Part shown: positions 1 to 8,357 of the stretch, in pieces
Layout: each line of letters starts with the position of its first letter
Position numbering within the stretch: the first letter of the stretch is position 1
Assembly (NCBI RefSeq): GCF_001879205.1
Contig: NZ_MLFK01000005.1
Span: 1-64,000 of the forward strand
From: Flavobacterium johnsoniae
GTDB lineage: Bacteria > Bacteroidota > Bacteroidia > Flavobacteriales > Flavobacteriaceae
DNA length: 64,000 bases
Direction: 5' to 3'
The notes under the pieces: generated by a model
Seen by the model: only the letters and a program-made list of their open reading frames with translations
What the model was told of the DNA's origin: nothing
The model's database searches: none
Made by a program: the position numbers and the translations under genes

Positions 1-489
1 CTTCCGTTTGAGAACAGTGACGTAATTCCATTAGGATACAAAACAACAATTGCCGGAGATTTTACGATCTCTATTGACCATGCTGACGGACTTTTTAACA
101 GTCAGGAAGTATATCTGGAAGATAAAAAAACCGGAATTATTTCAGATTTAAAAGCCGGGGATTATACTTTTAAAACGGAAATAGGAACTTTTAAAGATCG
201 TTTCACGCTTCGTTATACCAATAAAACGTTAGGAACAGGTGATTTTGAAAATGTAAAGGACGGACTTCTGGTTTCTGTAAAAGATAAAGTAATCAAAGTA
301 ACTTCTGCAAAAGAAAACATTAAAGAAGTTTCTGTTTTCGACATTACAGGAAAACTGATTTACAATAAAAAGAAAGTCGGCATTACGGAACTTTCAATTT
401 CAAACCTGCAGTCAGCAGATCAGGTGCTGCTTGTAAAAGTTACGCTTGAAAACAATGCTGAAGTAACCCGAAAAGTGATCTTTAAATAA
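1..489 (+). CDS. C-terminal part of a secreted protein with T9SS type A sorting domain (partial)
   Basis: The frame is open from base 1 to a TAA at 487-489, so only the last 162 residues are present and the start lies outside the window. The final ~75 residues have the layout of a Por-secretion (T9SS type A) sorting domain: short beta strands, a 'VSVFDITGKLIY' strand-turn, a 'LSISNLQSADQVLLVKV' stretch and a basic end 'TRKVIFK'. Such domains direct export across the outer membrane by the type IX system and are then cleaved. The upstream part looks like beta-rich repeats but the passenger function cannot be told from this fragment. It converges on the ketosynthase gene, with a shared terminator between them. 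Confidence 0.85.
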   Translation, partial: LPFENSDVIPLGYKTTIAGDFTISIDHADGLFNSQEVYLEDKKTGIISDLKAGDYTFKTEIGTFKDRFTLRYTNKTLGTGDFENVKDGLLVSVKDKVIKVTSAKENIKEVSVFDITGKLIYNKKKVGITELSISNLQSADQVLLVKVTLENNAEVTRKVIFK

Positions 490-510
490 AAATCACTTTC
501 CCAATTATAA

Positions 511-545
511 AAAATCCATCTGTCAAATCAGATGGATTTTTTTAT
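511..545. terminator. Bidirectional intrinsic terminator
   Basis: A 12-bp perfect stem (arms 511-522 and 529-540, core ATCCATCTG/CAGATGGAT) with a 6-nt loop is flanked by A-rich and T-rich runs. It can therefore act for both convergent genes, the T9SS cargo on plus and the ketosynthase on minus. Confidence 0.85.
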
Positions 546-554
546 TTAAATAAT

Positions 555-1724
555 CTATGCTTTTTCAATTAAAATACTCACCGCATTTCCACCAAAACCA
601 ACGGCATTTATTAAAACTCTTTTAATTTCCTTCTCTTGATTTGTCTTTTTCGAAAATGGTGTTTCTATAAAGTTATTATGCTGTATCATGAGCAGTCCCA
701 GTTCCAAACTCAACAATCCCGATGTGCCAAAAGTATGCCCTATTTTCCACTTATTTGTGGTCAATAAAGGTAACTCTGAACCAAATACTTTTTCAATCGC
801 ACGCAATTCTGTCAAATCTCCTTTAATAGTTCCCGGAGCATGCATTACAATCGCATCGACACTTTTTAAATCAATATCTCTTAAAGCCATTTTCATCGAC
901 TTTTGGAAACAATCTGCCTCTGCAGAAATAGAAATATTATGTTCTAAAATTTCTGTGGCGTACCCAACCCCGGTTATATAAGCAATTGCATTTTCTTTTT
1001 CACCCGATTCTAAACAGCAAACGGCGGCACCTTCGCCCAAAATCATGGTGTTTTGCGTTTTTTCAAAATCAAAAGCTAAATTCGGCCACGAATCTACATC
1101 TTGATCGAGACGAGAATAAATTTTTAAAGCCCGCATCTGACCAATTGTAAAATCAGTTAAAGGGGCTTCGCTTCCTCCCACTAAAAATTTATCGGCCATT
1201 CCTGATCTTAACCATGCCACACCATTTAAAAGTGCATGAAGTGCCGTGGAACAAGTAATTGAATGCGAAATTTCCGGACCGGTGCTTTGCAAATCGTGGG
1301 CAATCCAAGATGAAATATTTCCTAAGGTAGTTGTTGGAGAAGCTAAAGTTTGTGCTTTTCCGGTTTCAAGATATTCTTTGTAATGTTTTTCGAATAAATC
1401 TGTGGCACCTCTTGAAGAACCAATATTAATTCCGAAAACATCATTTGTTTTCCAACCTGCATTGTGAACTGCTTTTCGCGAAGCCGCAATAGCAAATAAC
1501 ACAGAATCATCCAGAAACTTGTATTTAATATCAGAATCTCTTAATTCGGTTACAATGCGTTTCGATTCAGCATTTAAAGCCGCAACAGAAGTTTCCTGCT
1601 GATCTAAAAACAGCTTTGTAAAACAATGCTTTTTATCGAGATATTTCTCCCAAACTTCATCACTATTATTCCCCAACGGAGAAATAGATGAAAAAGCAGT
1701 TATGGCAATTTTTGGTGTATTCAC
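555..1724 (-). CDS. Beta-ketoacyl-ACP synthase-like protein linked to the biotin locus
   Basis: Thiolase-fold condensing enzyme of 389 residues, slightly shorter than typical FabF (~410). The Cys-His-His catalytic set is visible: Cys158 in 'SITCSTALHAL', His295 in 'MHAPGTIKGD' and His330 in 'KWKIGHTFG'. The glycine-rich C-terminal 'GFGGNAVS' is also conserved. The second motif (MHAPGT rather than the usual AHGTGT) is somewhat divergent. It is downstream of bioA and bioD with the same orientation, 125 nt after bioA, so a role in making or extending the pimeloyl-type acyl precursor of biotin is a reasonable inference. A FabF/FabB-like role in general fatty-acid synthesis is not excluded. Start at 1724 is the only good one (MNTPKIAITA). 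Confidence 0.85.
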   Translation of the reverse strand: MNTPKIAITAFSSISPLGNNSDEVWEKYLDKKHCFTKLFLDQQETSVAALNAESKRIVTELRDSDIKYKFLDDSVLFAIAASRKAVHNAGWKTNDVFGINIGSSRGATDLFEKHYKEYLETGKAQTLASPTTTLGNISSWIAHDLQSTGPEISHSITCSTALHALLNGVAWLRSGMADKFLVGGSEAPLTDFTIGQMRALKIYSRLDQDVDSWPNLAFDFEKTQNTMILGEGAAVCCLESGEKENAIAYITGVGYATEILEHNISISAEADCFQKSMKMALRDIDLKSVDAIVMHAPGTIKGDLTELRAIEKVFGSELPLLTTNKWKIGHTFGTSGLLSLELGLLMIQHNNFIETPFSKKTNQEKEIKRVLINAVGFGGNAVSILIEKA

Positions 1725-1757
1725 AATAGTTTATTTAGCGCAAAGGTCTGTAAAAAA

Positions 1758-1801
1758 ATGGCACGCGGATGACACCGGTTCAACAGATTTACACTGATAG
1801 A
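1758..1801. repeat. Dispersed intergenic repeat, 'CCGCGTG / AATCTGT' family (family A)
   Basis: Minus-strand reading gives a phrase of related ~10-nt words (AGTGTAAATCTGTTGAA, then CCGGTGTCATCCGCGTGCC). Related phrases lie at 3791, 23801, 26206, 34914, 36432 and 54500. It fills the gap between bioA and the ketosynthase gene and does not code for protein. Confidence 0.5.
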
Positions 1802-1849
1802 TTATTTTCTTTGTGTTTATTCTTTTAAACCGTTAAATCAATGGGCAAA

Positions 1850-3121
1850 TTACACCATTTCAATAGCTTCTTCAATTGTATTATATACCTTTTGAAGCTG
1901 ATCGTCCGTCATTATATATGGTGGTAAAATGTAAACGATATTTCCAACCGGTCTTAAAACAACGCCTTTATCAATAAAGAAATTATACAATTTGGTTCGC
2001 ATTGATCCGTAATAACTTTCGTTTGAATCTGATTTTATTTCAACCGCAAAAATAACCCCCAAAGTTCTGGCCGTTAAAACTTTTGGGTGGCTTTCCATTT
2101 TCTTTTGAAAATCTAAATGCTTTTTATTTATTCTTTCAATATTACGCTGCATTTCATCGGTCTGCAATAATTCGATACTTGCTAAAGCTGCTGCACAACC
2201 TGTTGGATTTGCCGTAAAAGTATGTCCGTGAAACAGTGCTTTATTAATATCATCGTCATAAAAAGCATCAAAAATATCCTGGGTAAAAGTCGTTATCGCC
2301 ATTGGAATTGTTCCGCCGGTTAATGCTTTTGAAAGGCAGATCATATCCGGTTCTTCTGAAACATAATCCATTGCAAAAGTTTTTCCGGTTTTTCCAAAAC
2401 CTGTCATTACTTCATCGGCAATTGTCAGGACTTTATTTTCTTTGCAAATCTGAATTAACTTTGCTAAAGATTCTGGTTCATACATCACCATTCCGGCCGC
2501 ACCCTGCACCAAAGGTTCAAAAATAAATCCGGCGCAATTGTGGTTTTTGATTGTATTTTCCAGCGCCTCAAAACTGATCTGTTCTTGTCCTTTTACCGGA
2601 ACCGGAATTCGAACCACATCTATAAACATACCCTGAAATGCCTGTGTGTAAAACGAAATACCACTTGCCGCCATTGCCGCAAAAGTATCGCCGTGAAAAG
2701 CATTTTCAAAAGCGATAATAGTAGTCCGTTTTTCATTTTTATTGAAAAAATACTGCAGAGCCACTTTTATAGCGACTTCAACAGCCGTTGAGCCATTATC
2801 TGAAAAGAAAATCTTCTGCTGATTTTTAGGCAGAACATCTATTAGTTTTTCAGCCACTTTTACAGCCGGTTCGTGCGTAAAACCTCCAAACAAAACATGC
2901 TCCAGAGTTGTTAGCTGCTTATAAATTGCATCGGCAATAAATTTGTTGCTATGCCCAAACGGATTTACCCACCAGGAAGCAATTGCATCAAGGTACTCTT
3001 TGTTATTTTCATCCCAAAGCAATGCTCCTTCTGCTTTTGTAATAGCAATTGGGGCTTGTGCAGTTTTGTGCTGTGTATAAGGATGCCATAAATATTGACT
3101 GTCTTTTTCTGTTAATGTCAT
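1850..3121 (-). CDS. bioA: Adenosylmethionine-8-amino-7-oxononanoate aminotransferase (BioA)
   Basis: PLP-dependent class III aminotransferase that converts 8-amino-7-oxononanoate (KAPA) to 7,8-diaminopelargonate using S-adenosylmethionine as amino donor, in cytosolic biotin synthesis. The diagnostic BioA N-terminus 'LWHPYTQ' (residues 11-17) is present. Other landmarks are 'WVNPFGHSN' near residue 51, the PLP-phosphate-binding 'DNGSTAVE' at 108-115, 'IADEVMTGFG' near 234-243 and the Schiff-base Lys265 in 'SKALTGG'. Length (423) is normal. It sits 33 nt downstream of bioD and probably shares its transcript. Confidence 0.97.
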   Translation of the reverse strand: MTLTEKDSQYLWHPYTQHKTAQAPIAITKAEGALLWDENNKEYLDAIASWWVNPFGHSNKFIADAIYKQLTTLEHVLFGGFTHEPAVKVAEKLIDVLPKNQQKIFFSDNGSTAVEVAIKVALQYFFNKNEKRTTIIAFENAFHGDTFAAMAASGISFYTQAFQGMFIDVVRIPVPVKGQEQISFEALENTIKNHNCAGFIFEPLVQGAAGMVMYEPESLAKLIQICKENKVLTIADEVMTGFGKTGKTFAMDYVSEEPDMICLSKALTGGTIPMAITTFTQDIFDAFYDDDINKALFHGHTFTANPTGCAAALASIELLQTDEMQRNIERINKKHLDFQKKMESHPKVLTARTLGVIFAVEIKSDSNESYYGSMRTKLYNFFIDKGVVLRPVGNIVYILPPYIMTDDQLQKVYNTIEEAIEMV

Positions 3122-3139
3122 TTGATTTCAGATTGTAGA

Positions 3140-3153
3140 CCCGAAGCTTCGGG
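3140..3153. repeat. Short perfect palindrome CCCGAAG/CTTCGGG
   Basis: A 14-bp perfect palindrome sits in the 33-nt bioD-bioA spacer. A close relative (CCCGAAGTTTCGGG) lies inside the hairpin at 60543-60558, which suggests a small mobile or dispersed palindromic unit (family D). Confidence 0.5.
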
Positions 3154-3154
3154 G

Positions 3155-3787
3155 TTAGATTTTAGATTTTCCCAAAGCCAATATATTGTCTCTAAATAAA
3201 TCGGCGTATTCTTTTATTACGTTTTGATCAAAATATGGTTCTTCATCAATTCTTCCAATACATTTTATTTTGGTTTTATTCAAGATTAAACTTTCCGTTG
3301 ATTTGTTTTCGCTTCCGCTGAAGATAATTCCAGCCACTTCAAAACCCCGATTCTGAATTGCTTCAATGGTCAACAAAGTATGATTGATGCTTCCTAAATA
3401 ATGTCTTGAAACGACAACAATTTTATAATCTGCTTTTATTAAATCGATGATTGTTTCTTTTTCGTTTAACGGAACAAAAATACCGCCCGCACCTTCTATA
3501 ACTAAATGATTCGCTGTTTGGGGTTCCCGAATTTGATTTAACTCAATCATAACCCCATCAATCTCTGCGGCCAAATGCGGACTTGCCGGTGTGTTTAATT
3601 TATAACTGTTCTCCAAAATCCGAGTTTTTTTATTTGAGATTCTGGAGTGAACCTTATGACTATCTGAATTATCCAGATCACCAGCCTGAATAGGTTTCCA
3701 ATAATCAGCTTCTAAAGCTTCGACAATAATCGAAGAAGCAATTGTTTTTCCAACATCTGTTGAAATTCCTGTTACAAATATTTTCAT
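3155..3787 (-). CDS. bioD: Dethiobiotin synthetase (BioD)
   Basis: ATP-dependent carboxylase that closes the ureido ring of dethiobiotin from diaminopelargonate and CO2. The N-terminal P-loop 'GISTDVGKT' and the 'KPIQAGD' segment (Lys for carbamate and ATP) are diagnostic, as is 'VIEGAGGIFVPL'. I place the start at the ATG at 3787 (MKIFVTGIS), giving 210 residues. The longer frame to 3877 adds 30 residues of repeat-like intergenic sequence with no family match. It is directly upstream of bioA. Confidence 0.95.
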   Translation of the reverse strand: MKIFVTGISTDVGKTIASSIIVEALEADYWKPIQAGDLDNSDSHKVHSRISNKKTRILENSYKLNTPASPHLAAEIDGVMIELNQIREPQTANHLVIEGAGGIFVPLNEKETIIDLIKADYKIVVVSRHYLGSINHTLLTIEAIQNRGFEVAGIIFSGSENKSTESLILNKTKIKCIGRIDEEPYFDQNVIKEYADLFRDNILALGKSKI

Positions 3788-3790
3788 AAG

Positions 3791-3836
3791 TTTTACACCG
3801 CGGATGCCACTGATAAACACGGATTTTTTACATTTT
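3791..3836. repeat. Dispersed intergenic repeat, family A
   Basis: The phrase 'CACCGCGGATGCCACTGAT' followed by 'AAACACGGATTTTTTACA' repeats the vocabulary seen at 1758 and elsewhere. It lies immediately upstream of the true bioD start, which is why the longer bioD reading frame is unlikely. Confidence 0.45.
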
Positions 3837-3917
3837 ACATCGGTCCAAAACCAAGAATCAGCGCAAAACTGCTTCATCTGTTTTATCTTCGGGCCTTCAG
3901 CAAAAATACCAATAAAA

Positions 3918-3945
3918 AAAGAAACCCATCATTACGATGGGTTCT
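3918..3945 (-). terminator. Intrinsic terminator of the TraB-sigma-membrane operon
   Basis: AACCCATC / GATGGGTT arms (3923-3930 and 3936-3943) with a 5-nt loop are followed on the minus strand by TTTC then a T7 run. This ends the transcript of the 3951-5922 cluster before bioD. Confidence 0.8.
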
Positions 3946-3950
3946 GTTTA

Positions 3951-4565
3951 TTATTCTTCTTTTAATTCGTCTATTACTTTTTTAATTTCTCTGGCATACT
4001 TTCCATAAAATTTATGAACCCACCATTCTAAAGAAATTCCCATAAAAAGAACACAGAAAACAATAATAAAAAAGAATGTAATCAATTGTCCGCTGGTAAA
4101 TTCATGGTCAAAAAAACCTGGAATTTTTAAAAATGCATAAAGGTAAAATCCTACCAAATACAAAATTAAAAAAGGCACGAGGGCAAATCCAAAGGTTTTA
4201 TACAATTCCATATTCAGTCTAATATCAAAATAGGTTTCATACAAACTATCTTTAGTTTTTAATGTAATTACACTTAGTCTTTTATAGAAAAAATAAAGTT
4301 TTACTAAATAATAAGTACAAACCGCGACATACAAACTATAAATTAAGTAATAGAAGAAAACCATTTTGGGTGCAAAATCATAGATTAAAGGAACAAACGC
4401 TACTATCAAAATCGATATGATTTGATATATAAATTCATTCTTGATATTTTTTTTAATTTTATCTAAAGGCGTGTTTGCCAATTGTATTTTTTCTAAATTA
4501 TTAGGAACAACAACATTATCCGTCTTCTCGTTATTCCAGGCATTTTGTATGTCGTTAAAATCCAT
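3951..4565 (-). CDS. Four-helix membrane protein downstream of an ECF sigma factor
   Basis: 204 residues. A soluble N-terminus of about 45 residues begins 'MDFNDIQNAWNNEK'. Four hydrophobic segments follow (about 46-65, 69-92, 122-145, 160-182), then a charged C-terminus. The start codon overlaps the end of the sigma-factor gene by 11 nt, so the two are translationally coupled. By position it could be the membrane partner (an anti-sigma-type regulator) of that sigma factor. No classical anti-sigma or zinc motif is visible, so this is inference only. Confidence 0.75.
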   Translation of the reverse strand: MDFNDIQNAWNNEKTDNVVVPNNLEKIQLANTPLDKIKKNIKNEFIYQIISILIVAFVPLIYDFAPKMVFFYYLIYSLYVAVCTYYLVKLYFFYKRLSVITLKTKDSLYETYFDIRLNMELYKTFGFALVPFLILYLVGFYLYAFLKIPGFFDHEFTSGQLITFFFIIVFCVLFMGISLEWWVHKFYGKYAREIKKVIDELKEE

Positions 4566-5058
4566 ATCCTTGGTTTTTAATTATTTCTTTTAGTTTTTCT
4601 TTTGCCCTATTGAGTTTTACTCTTGCATTTCCTTCAGAGATCCCAAGGTTATCGCCAATTTCTTTATGTGAAAATCCCTCTAACTGATAAAAAATAATAG
4701 CCTTGTCAATTTTTTCCAGTTTTTGAACTGCTTTGTAAAAGTGCTCGATCTGGCTTTCTTTAATTTGAGAATCCCCTTCCTCCTCTTTTATGTTATCTGA
4801 AGCGATGTCATATTTATCCACTTTCCGCTTTTCTTTCTTTAGAAAAACAATCGCCGTATTTACCGCAACGCGATACATCCAGGTAGAAAATTGACTTTCG
4901 TTTCTAAAAGAATCATACGATTTCCAGAGCTGACAAATAATTTCCTGAAATAAATCCTGCTGATCGTCATAAGTATCCATATACATTTTCGAAACTTTGT
5001 ACAAAATTCCCTTGTGACTTTCTATGCGATTTAAAAATTCTTGTTCCCTTTCTTTCAA
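4555..5058 (-). CDS. ECF-type RNA polymerase sigma factor
   Basis: 167 residues with sigma-70 region 2 at about 20-85 (including 'DLFQEIICQLWKSYDSF' and 'STWMYRVAVNTA') and region 4 at about 105-160, with the helix-turn-helix 'SHKEIGDNLGISEGNARVKL'. It lacks regions 1 and 3, as expected of extracytoplasmic-function sigma factors, which redirect RNA polymerase to stress or envelope promoters. It lies 6 nt downstream of a TraB-family secreted protein and overlaps the following membrane-protein gene, so all three probably form one operon. Its signal and regulon are unknown. Confidence 0.9.
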   Translation of the reverse strand: MKEREQEFLNRIESHKGILYKVSKMYMDTYDDQQDLFQEIICQLWKSYDSFRNESQFSTWMYRVAVNTAIVFLKKEKRKVDKYDIASDNIKEEEGDSQIKESQIEHFYKAVQKLEKIDKAIIFYQLEGFSHKEIGDNLGISEGNARVKLNRAKEKLKEIIKNQGYGF

Positions 5059-5064
5059 AATCTT

Positions 5065-5922
5065 TTACTTCAGAATTGGTTTTACTGTATAACCTGCTTT
5101 TCTTAATAAATTAATAACTCCTAATTCTCCAGCCAAATGACCTGATCCTACTGCAAAAAAAATACTTTGTTTCTTCATTAATTCAGGCATATTTTTTACC
5201 CAGTTTAAATTTCTGCTGTCCAGAATAATCTTTTTTGTTTTCTCACTTGTGAACTTTTTATCGGTTGTAGAATCATACAACAAATCGATATTTTCAGTTT
5301 TATAGGCAGCAACTAATTTTGCTGTTTCATCTGGAGTCGATTCATCAAGCATAGCAATCATTTCATCATTTGAATAGGCATTTTCAAGTATCCCAAACTG
5401 CTCCTTTACCGTTTCAAGTCCGCCAATTTCGATATTTCTTTTCTTGGCCTGTTCAATAAATTCCATTTCATAGAATTTTAAATCGGTACAGCCAAAAGTT
5501 TTCATCGAAATCAAACTCATTACAGTAAGCAAACTAAAACTGTCTACTTGCTGTACTGTCATTCCGGTACTTTTTTTCAAAACAGCATCCAACTTAGTTA
5601 ATTGTTCAGGACTTAGTTTTTTGCTTAAAGGTTCTTTTCCCATTGCCAATTGCTGCATTTCTGACATTTCTTTTGGGTCCGAGAAATTAATTTCCAGCAT
5701 CACCTTTTCTGAAGACTCAAAAGCTTTTTTTGTTTTATCAGTCAAGAAATAATCCGGAGAACAAATCATGTGTATGGTTCCGTATAAATAAGAAGGCTTT
5801 GAAAGTCCGTTTCCGGAAACTTCCCATAATAGTGAGTTTTCTAATTTTGGGGATGTTTGAGCTTGAGTTTTTGCTCCAAAAAGAAGTATTGTAACTATAA
5901 ATAACTTGAATAAATTTTTCAT
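5065..5922 (-). CDS. TraB/GumN family protein (Tiki-like fold), secreted
   Basis: 285 residues with a signal peptide (1-21, ending 'AKTQA'). The family's first GxxH is at 48-51 in 'LYGTIHM', followed by 'CSPDYFL'. The second GxxH is near the C-terminus in 'FAVGSGHLAGELGVI'. These paired GxxH motifs and the central Glu/Arg residues are typical of TraB/PrgY/GumN proteins, related to the metalloprotease Tiki. The bacterial function is not established. It is first in a three-gene unit with a sigma factor and a membrane protein. Confidence 0.9.
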   Translation of the reverse strand: MKNLFKLFIVTILLFGAKTQAQTSPKLENSLLWEVSGNGLSKPSYLYGTIHMICSPDYFLTDKTKKAFESSEKVMLEINFSDPKEMSEMQQLAMGKEPLSKKLSPEQLTKLDAVLKKSTGMTVQQVDSFSLLTVMSLISMKTFGCTDLKFYEMEFIEQAKKRNIEIGGLETVKEQFGILENAYSNDEMIAMLDESTPDETAKLVAAYKTENIDLLYDSTTDKKFTSEKTKKIILDSRNLNWVKNMPELMKKQSIFFAVGSGHLAGELGVINLLRKAGYTVKPILK

Positions 5923-6043
5923 TTTTGAGATGAATTAGGTTGATAAATGAAACTCATTTTGTAATTACAACTCGTAAGTATAGGAATTGTCGAAACGTTA
6001 CAAAAAAACCTAACATTTATTTTTAGCCCACTGGTTTTACTGA

Positions 6044-6454
6044 TTAAACGGATTGACGCGGAATTAAATTTTGTTTTCTATTGTTTGTGTAAATTAACCG
6101 TTTGAAATCAGGGCTTTCTCCAAAATTGAGAAGTAAACCTACTTCTATTTTTGTCGATTTAAGATAGTTCATCAGTTGGGCAATATGTGAACTTAACAAA
6201 TATTCACAAGCTTTTAGTTCTATTATAATTACATCATCAATAACTAAATCAGCATAATACTCACCCACTAATTGGTTTTTAAAGTATACTTTAATTTGTT
6301 TCTGCGCTTCAACTTTATAACCTTGCGCTTTTAGTTCAAAATACATCGCGTTCTGATAAACTTTTTCCAAAAAGCCATAACCTAATTGGTTATAAACATC
6401 ATAAAATACTTTAAGAATAGTTTTTGATTTCTCTTTATGTAATAAGTCAGACAT
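6044..6454 (-). CDS. GxxExxY family protein (PD-(D/E)XK nuclease-like fold)
   Basis: 136 residues. The family name motif is at 27-33 (G-F-L-E-K-V-Y). A restriction-like core follows: Asp69 in 'YYADLVID' and 'IELKA' with Glu79 and Lys81, consistent with a PD-(D/E)XK fold. Function is unknown. Proteins of this family are widespread, multi-copy and patchy in Bacteroidetes. It separates bioF from the rest of the biotin genes and is flanked by repeat-like spacer sequence, suggesting later insertion. Nuclease activity is inferred from the motif only. Confidence 0.9.
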   Translation of the reverse strand: MSDLLHKEKSKTILKVFYDVYNQLGYGFLEKVYQNAMYFELKAQGYKVEAQKQIKVYFKNQLVGEYYADLVIDDVIIIELKACEYLLSSHIAQLMNYLKSTKIEVGLLLNFGESPDFKRLIYTNNRKQNLIPRQSV

Positions 6455-6497
6455 TTTACGCAGTGTAAACCCGTTTAATTCGTTCCAATCGGCGGGC

Positions 6498-7634
6498 CTA
6501 ATATACGTAATTTCTTAATAATTCTAATATCGAAATAATTTCTTCCTCTGAATTATAACTGTGGATGCAAAAGCGAAGACGCTCCTGACCTTCCGGAACT
6601 GTTGGGGAAAGAATTGGTTTTACATCAAAACCTTTATCTTGTAGTTGCTGCGCCAACTTTTTTACATTTTCATTTCCCTGAACAATTGCTGATTGTATGG
6701 CCGATTTACTACGTACAAACATGGGCTTTAACCCCAACAAATTCTTCTGCTGATTAAAGAAAACAATATTTTGACGTAGTTTTTGAATAGCTTCTTTTTC
6801 AATTTCCAATTGCTGGTACGCTGTTAAAATAGAAGCGACAGAATGCGGTGACAATCCGGTGGTATAAATAAAGCTTCGGGCAAAATTTATTAGATATTCT
6901 TTAAGTTCCGGACTTCCGAGTACCACTGCGCCGTGGCATCCCAGCCCTTTCCCAAAAGTCATGATTCGGGCAAAAATTCTGTTGTGGAGTTCTAAATACT
7001 GACTCAGTCCTTCTCCTTTTTCGCCAAACACACCTAAAGTATGTGCTTCGTCAACAACAATATAACAATTGTACTTTTCAGAAAGCTGTACCAATTCTTC
7101 CAGATTCGGGCTGTCGCCGTCCATAGAAAAGACAGTCTCCGTCACTATATAAATATTTGCATCTGGAAATTTGAGAATTAAACGTTCTAAATCTTCAAAA
7201 TCATTATGATTGAATTTATAGGATTTGGCATTTGACATTAGAATACCGTCCCGGATAGAGGCGTGACTTAACTCATCGTACAAAATAACATCATTTCTTT
7301 GCGGTACAGCGCTAAAAAAACCCAAATTGGCATCATATCCCGAATTAAAAATTAAGGCTGATTCTGCGTCATGAAATTGAGCAATAAAATTTTCTGTAAT
7401 TTGATATAACGAATGATTTCCAGAAATCAATCTCGAGCCTGTTGCGCCATTTTGAAAAATTTCATTTTCGAGCAGATAAGCATGAGTAAGTTTGAAAATC
7501 GATTCTGATCTTGAAAAACCAATATAATCATTAGAAGAAAAATCAATCAGATTATTAAACACAGGAAGTTTTCTAAGCGAATTATGCTGTTTTCTGTTCT
7601 CGAGCTTTTGATTAAGGTTTTCAGGTAATTTCAT
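6498..7634 (-). CDS. bioF: 8-amino-7-oxononanoate synthase (BioF)
   Basis: PLP enzyme of the alpha-oxoamine synthase family that condenses pimeloyl thioester with alanine to give KAPA, the first committed ring-forming step of biotin synthesis. Visible landmarks are 'DFSSNDYIGF' (31-40), 'GATGSRLISG' (63-72), 'VDEAHTLGVFG' (194-204) and the PLP Lys229 in 'TFGKGLG'. Length 378 is normal. A -7-like box lies only 5 nt upstream of the ATG, so the message may have almost no leader. bioD and bioA follow about 2.7 kb downstream, beyond four unrelated genes. Confidence 0.96.
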   Translation of the reverse strand: MKLPENLNQKLENRKQHNSLRKLPVFNNLIDFSSNDYIGFSRSESIFKLTHAYLLENEIFQNGATGSRLISGNHSLYQITENFIAQFHDAESALIFNSGYDANLGFFSAVPQRNDVILYDELSHASIRDGILMSNAKSYKFNHNDFEDLERLILKFPDANIYIVTETVFSMDGDSPNLEELVQLSEKYNCYIVVDEAHTLGVFGEKGEGLSQYLELHNRIFARIMTFGKGLGCHGAVVLGSPELKEYLINFARSFIYTTGLSPHSVASILTAYQQLEIEKEAIQKLRQNIVFFNQQKNLLGLKPMFVRSKSAIQSAIVQGNENVKKLAQQLQDKGFDVKPILSPTVPEGQERLRFCIHSYNSEEEIISILELLRNYVY

Positions 7635-7639
7635 AAAAA

Positions 7640-7647
7640 CAAAGTTA
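7640..7647 (-). promoter_or_regulatory. Candidate -7 promoter box for bioF
   Basis: TAACTTTG on the minus strand matches the Bacteroidetes TAnnTTTG -7 consensus exactly. It ends 5 nt before the bioF ATG, implying a very short or absent 5' leader. No clear TTTG -33 box is seen. Confidence 0.4.
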
Positions 7648-7670
7648 TGAAATTGAAACTTGATATTAAG

Positions 7671-7702
7671 AAACAGCGGGTTTTGATGTTCCCGCTGTTT
7701 TT
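7671..7702 (-). terminator. Intrinsic terminator of the NAD(P)-binding protein gene
   Basis: A perfect 10-bp stem AAACAGCGGG / CCCGCTGTTT (7671-7680 and 7691-7700) surrounds a 10-nt loop. It lies just past the stop of the 7713-8351 gene and upstream of bioF. Confidence 0.75.
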
Positions 7703-7712
7703 GGAATTTATT

Positions 7713-8351
7713 TTAAATGGCACTTATAAAAGGCGATTGTCTGCTGTAATTTGATTCGGTCATTTCCTTAATCATAAACCTCGAAATGTCAAATGCAGTT
7801 ATTTTATCTCCCAAACAATCCTCCAGGCTCACTGCTATTTCAGAACTTTCATCTGAAAATTCAATAAAAGGCACCCGGACCTGAGTCCAGTTTACATCAC
7901 TTTCTTCCAAAAGATCGTACGCTTTTTGACGGTCTTCCTGAATAATTGGAAAATTAGTTTTCATCCAATCTGTTGCCATAACTGTTTTTGGGCTCTTTTT
8001 ATCAAACGGAGTATCAATATTAAGCCCTGCTAGAAGAACATAACGGTCTATATTGTACGCTTTCATTGCCTTTAAAACATTCTTTGTTACTTGTCCTGCA
8101 ACCAAAGGTTCGTCTTTTCTCTGTCCAATAGTACTTACAACAGCCTGACAATCTTTAAGCAATGATTTTATAGATTCAAAATCGAGTGCATCGCCTTGAA
8201 TAATTTCAATATTGGTATTTTGAATTTGAAAGTTTTCGGGATTTCTAAGTAAAAGTTTTAAACTAAATCCTTGTTCTAATAACTGGTTTACAAGAAAGTT
8301 TCCAGTTCTTCCGCCGCCGCCTAAAACAGCCGTTTTTGATATATTTTTCAT
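7713..8351 (-). CDS. NAD(P)H-binding atypical short-chain dehydrogenase (NmrA/biliverdin-reductase-B-like)
   Basis: 212 residues with an N-terminal Rossmann dinucleotide motif 'VLGGGGRTGNFLV' and the 'GDALDF' and 'VVSTIGQ' segments typical of atypical SDR (SDR_a5-type) proteins. These act as NAD(P)H-dependent flavin or quinone reductases or as redox sensors. The substrate cannot be read from sequence. It has its own terminator and a 5' region with an unusual set of nested inverted repeats (8358-8458), so it is a separate transcription unit. Confidence 0.85.
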   Translation of the reverse strand: MKNISKTAVLGGGGRTGNFLVNQLLEQGFSLKLLLRNPENFQIQNTNIEIIQGDALDFESIKSLLKDCQAVVSTIGQRKDEPLVAGQVTKNVLKAMKAYNIDRYVLLAGLNIDTPFDKKSPKTVMATDWMKTNFPIIQEDRQKAYDLLEESDVNWTQVRVPFIEFSDESSEIAVSLEDCLGDKITAFDISRFMIKEMTESNYSRQSPFISAI

Positions 8352-8357
8352 ATGTAT

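Noticed and set aside
6044..6454. GxxExxY protein as part of a defence system
   Set aside because: A nuclease-like fold alone is not enough. Neighbours are biotin and sigma-factor genes and no modification or sensor partner is seen.
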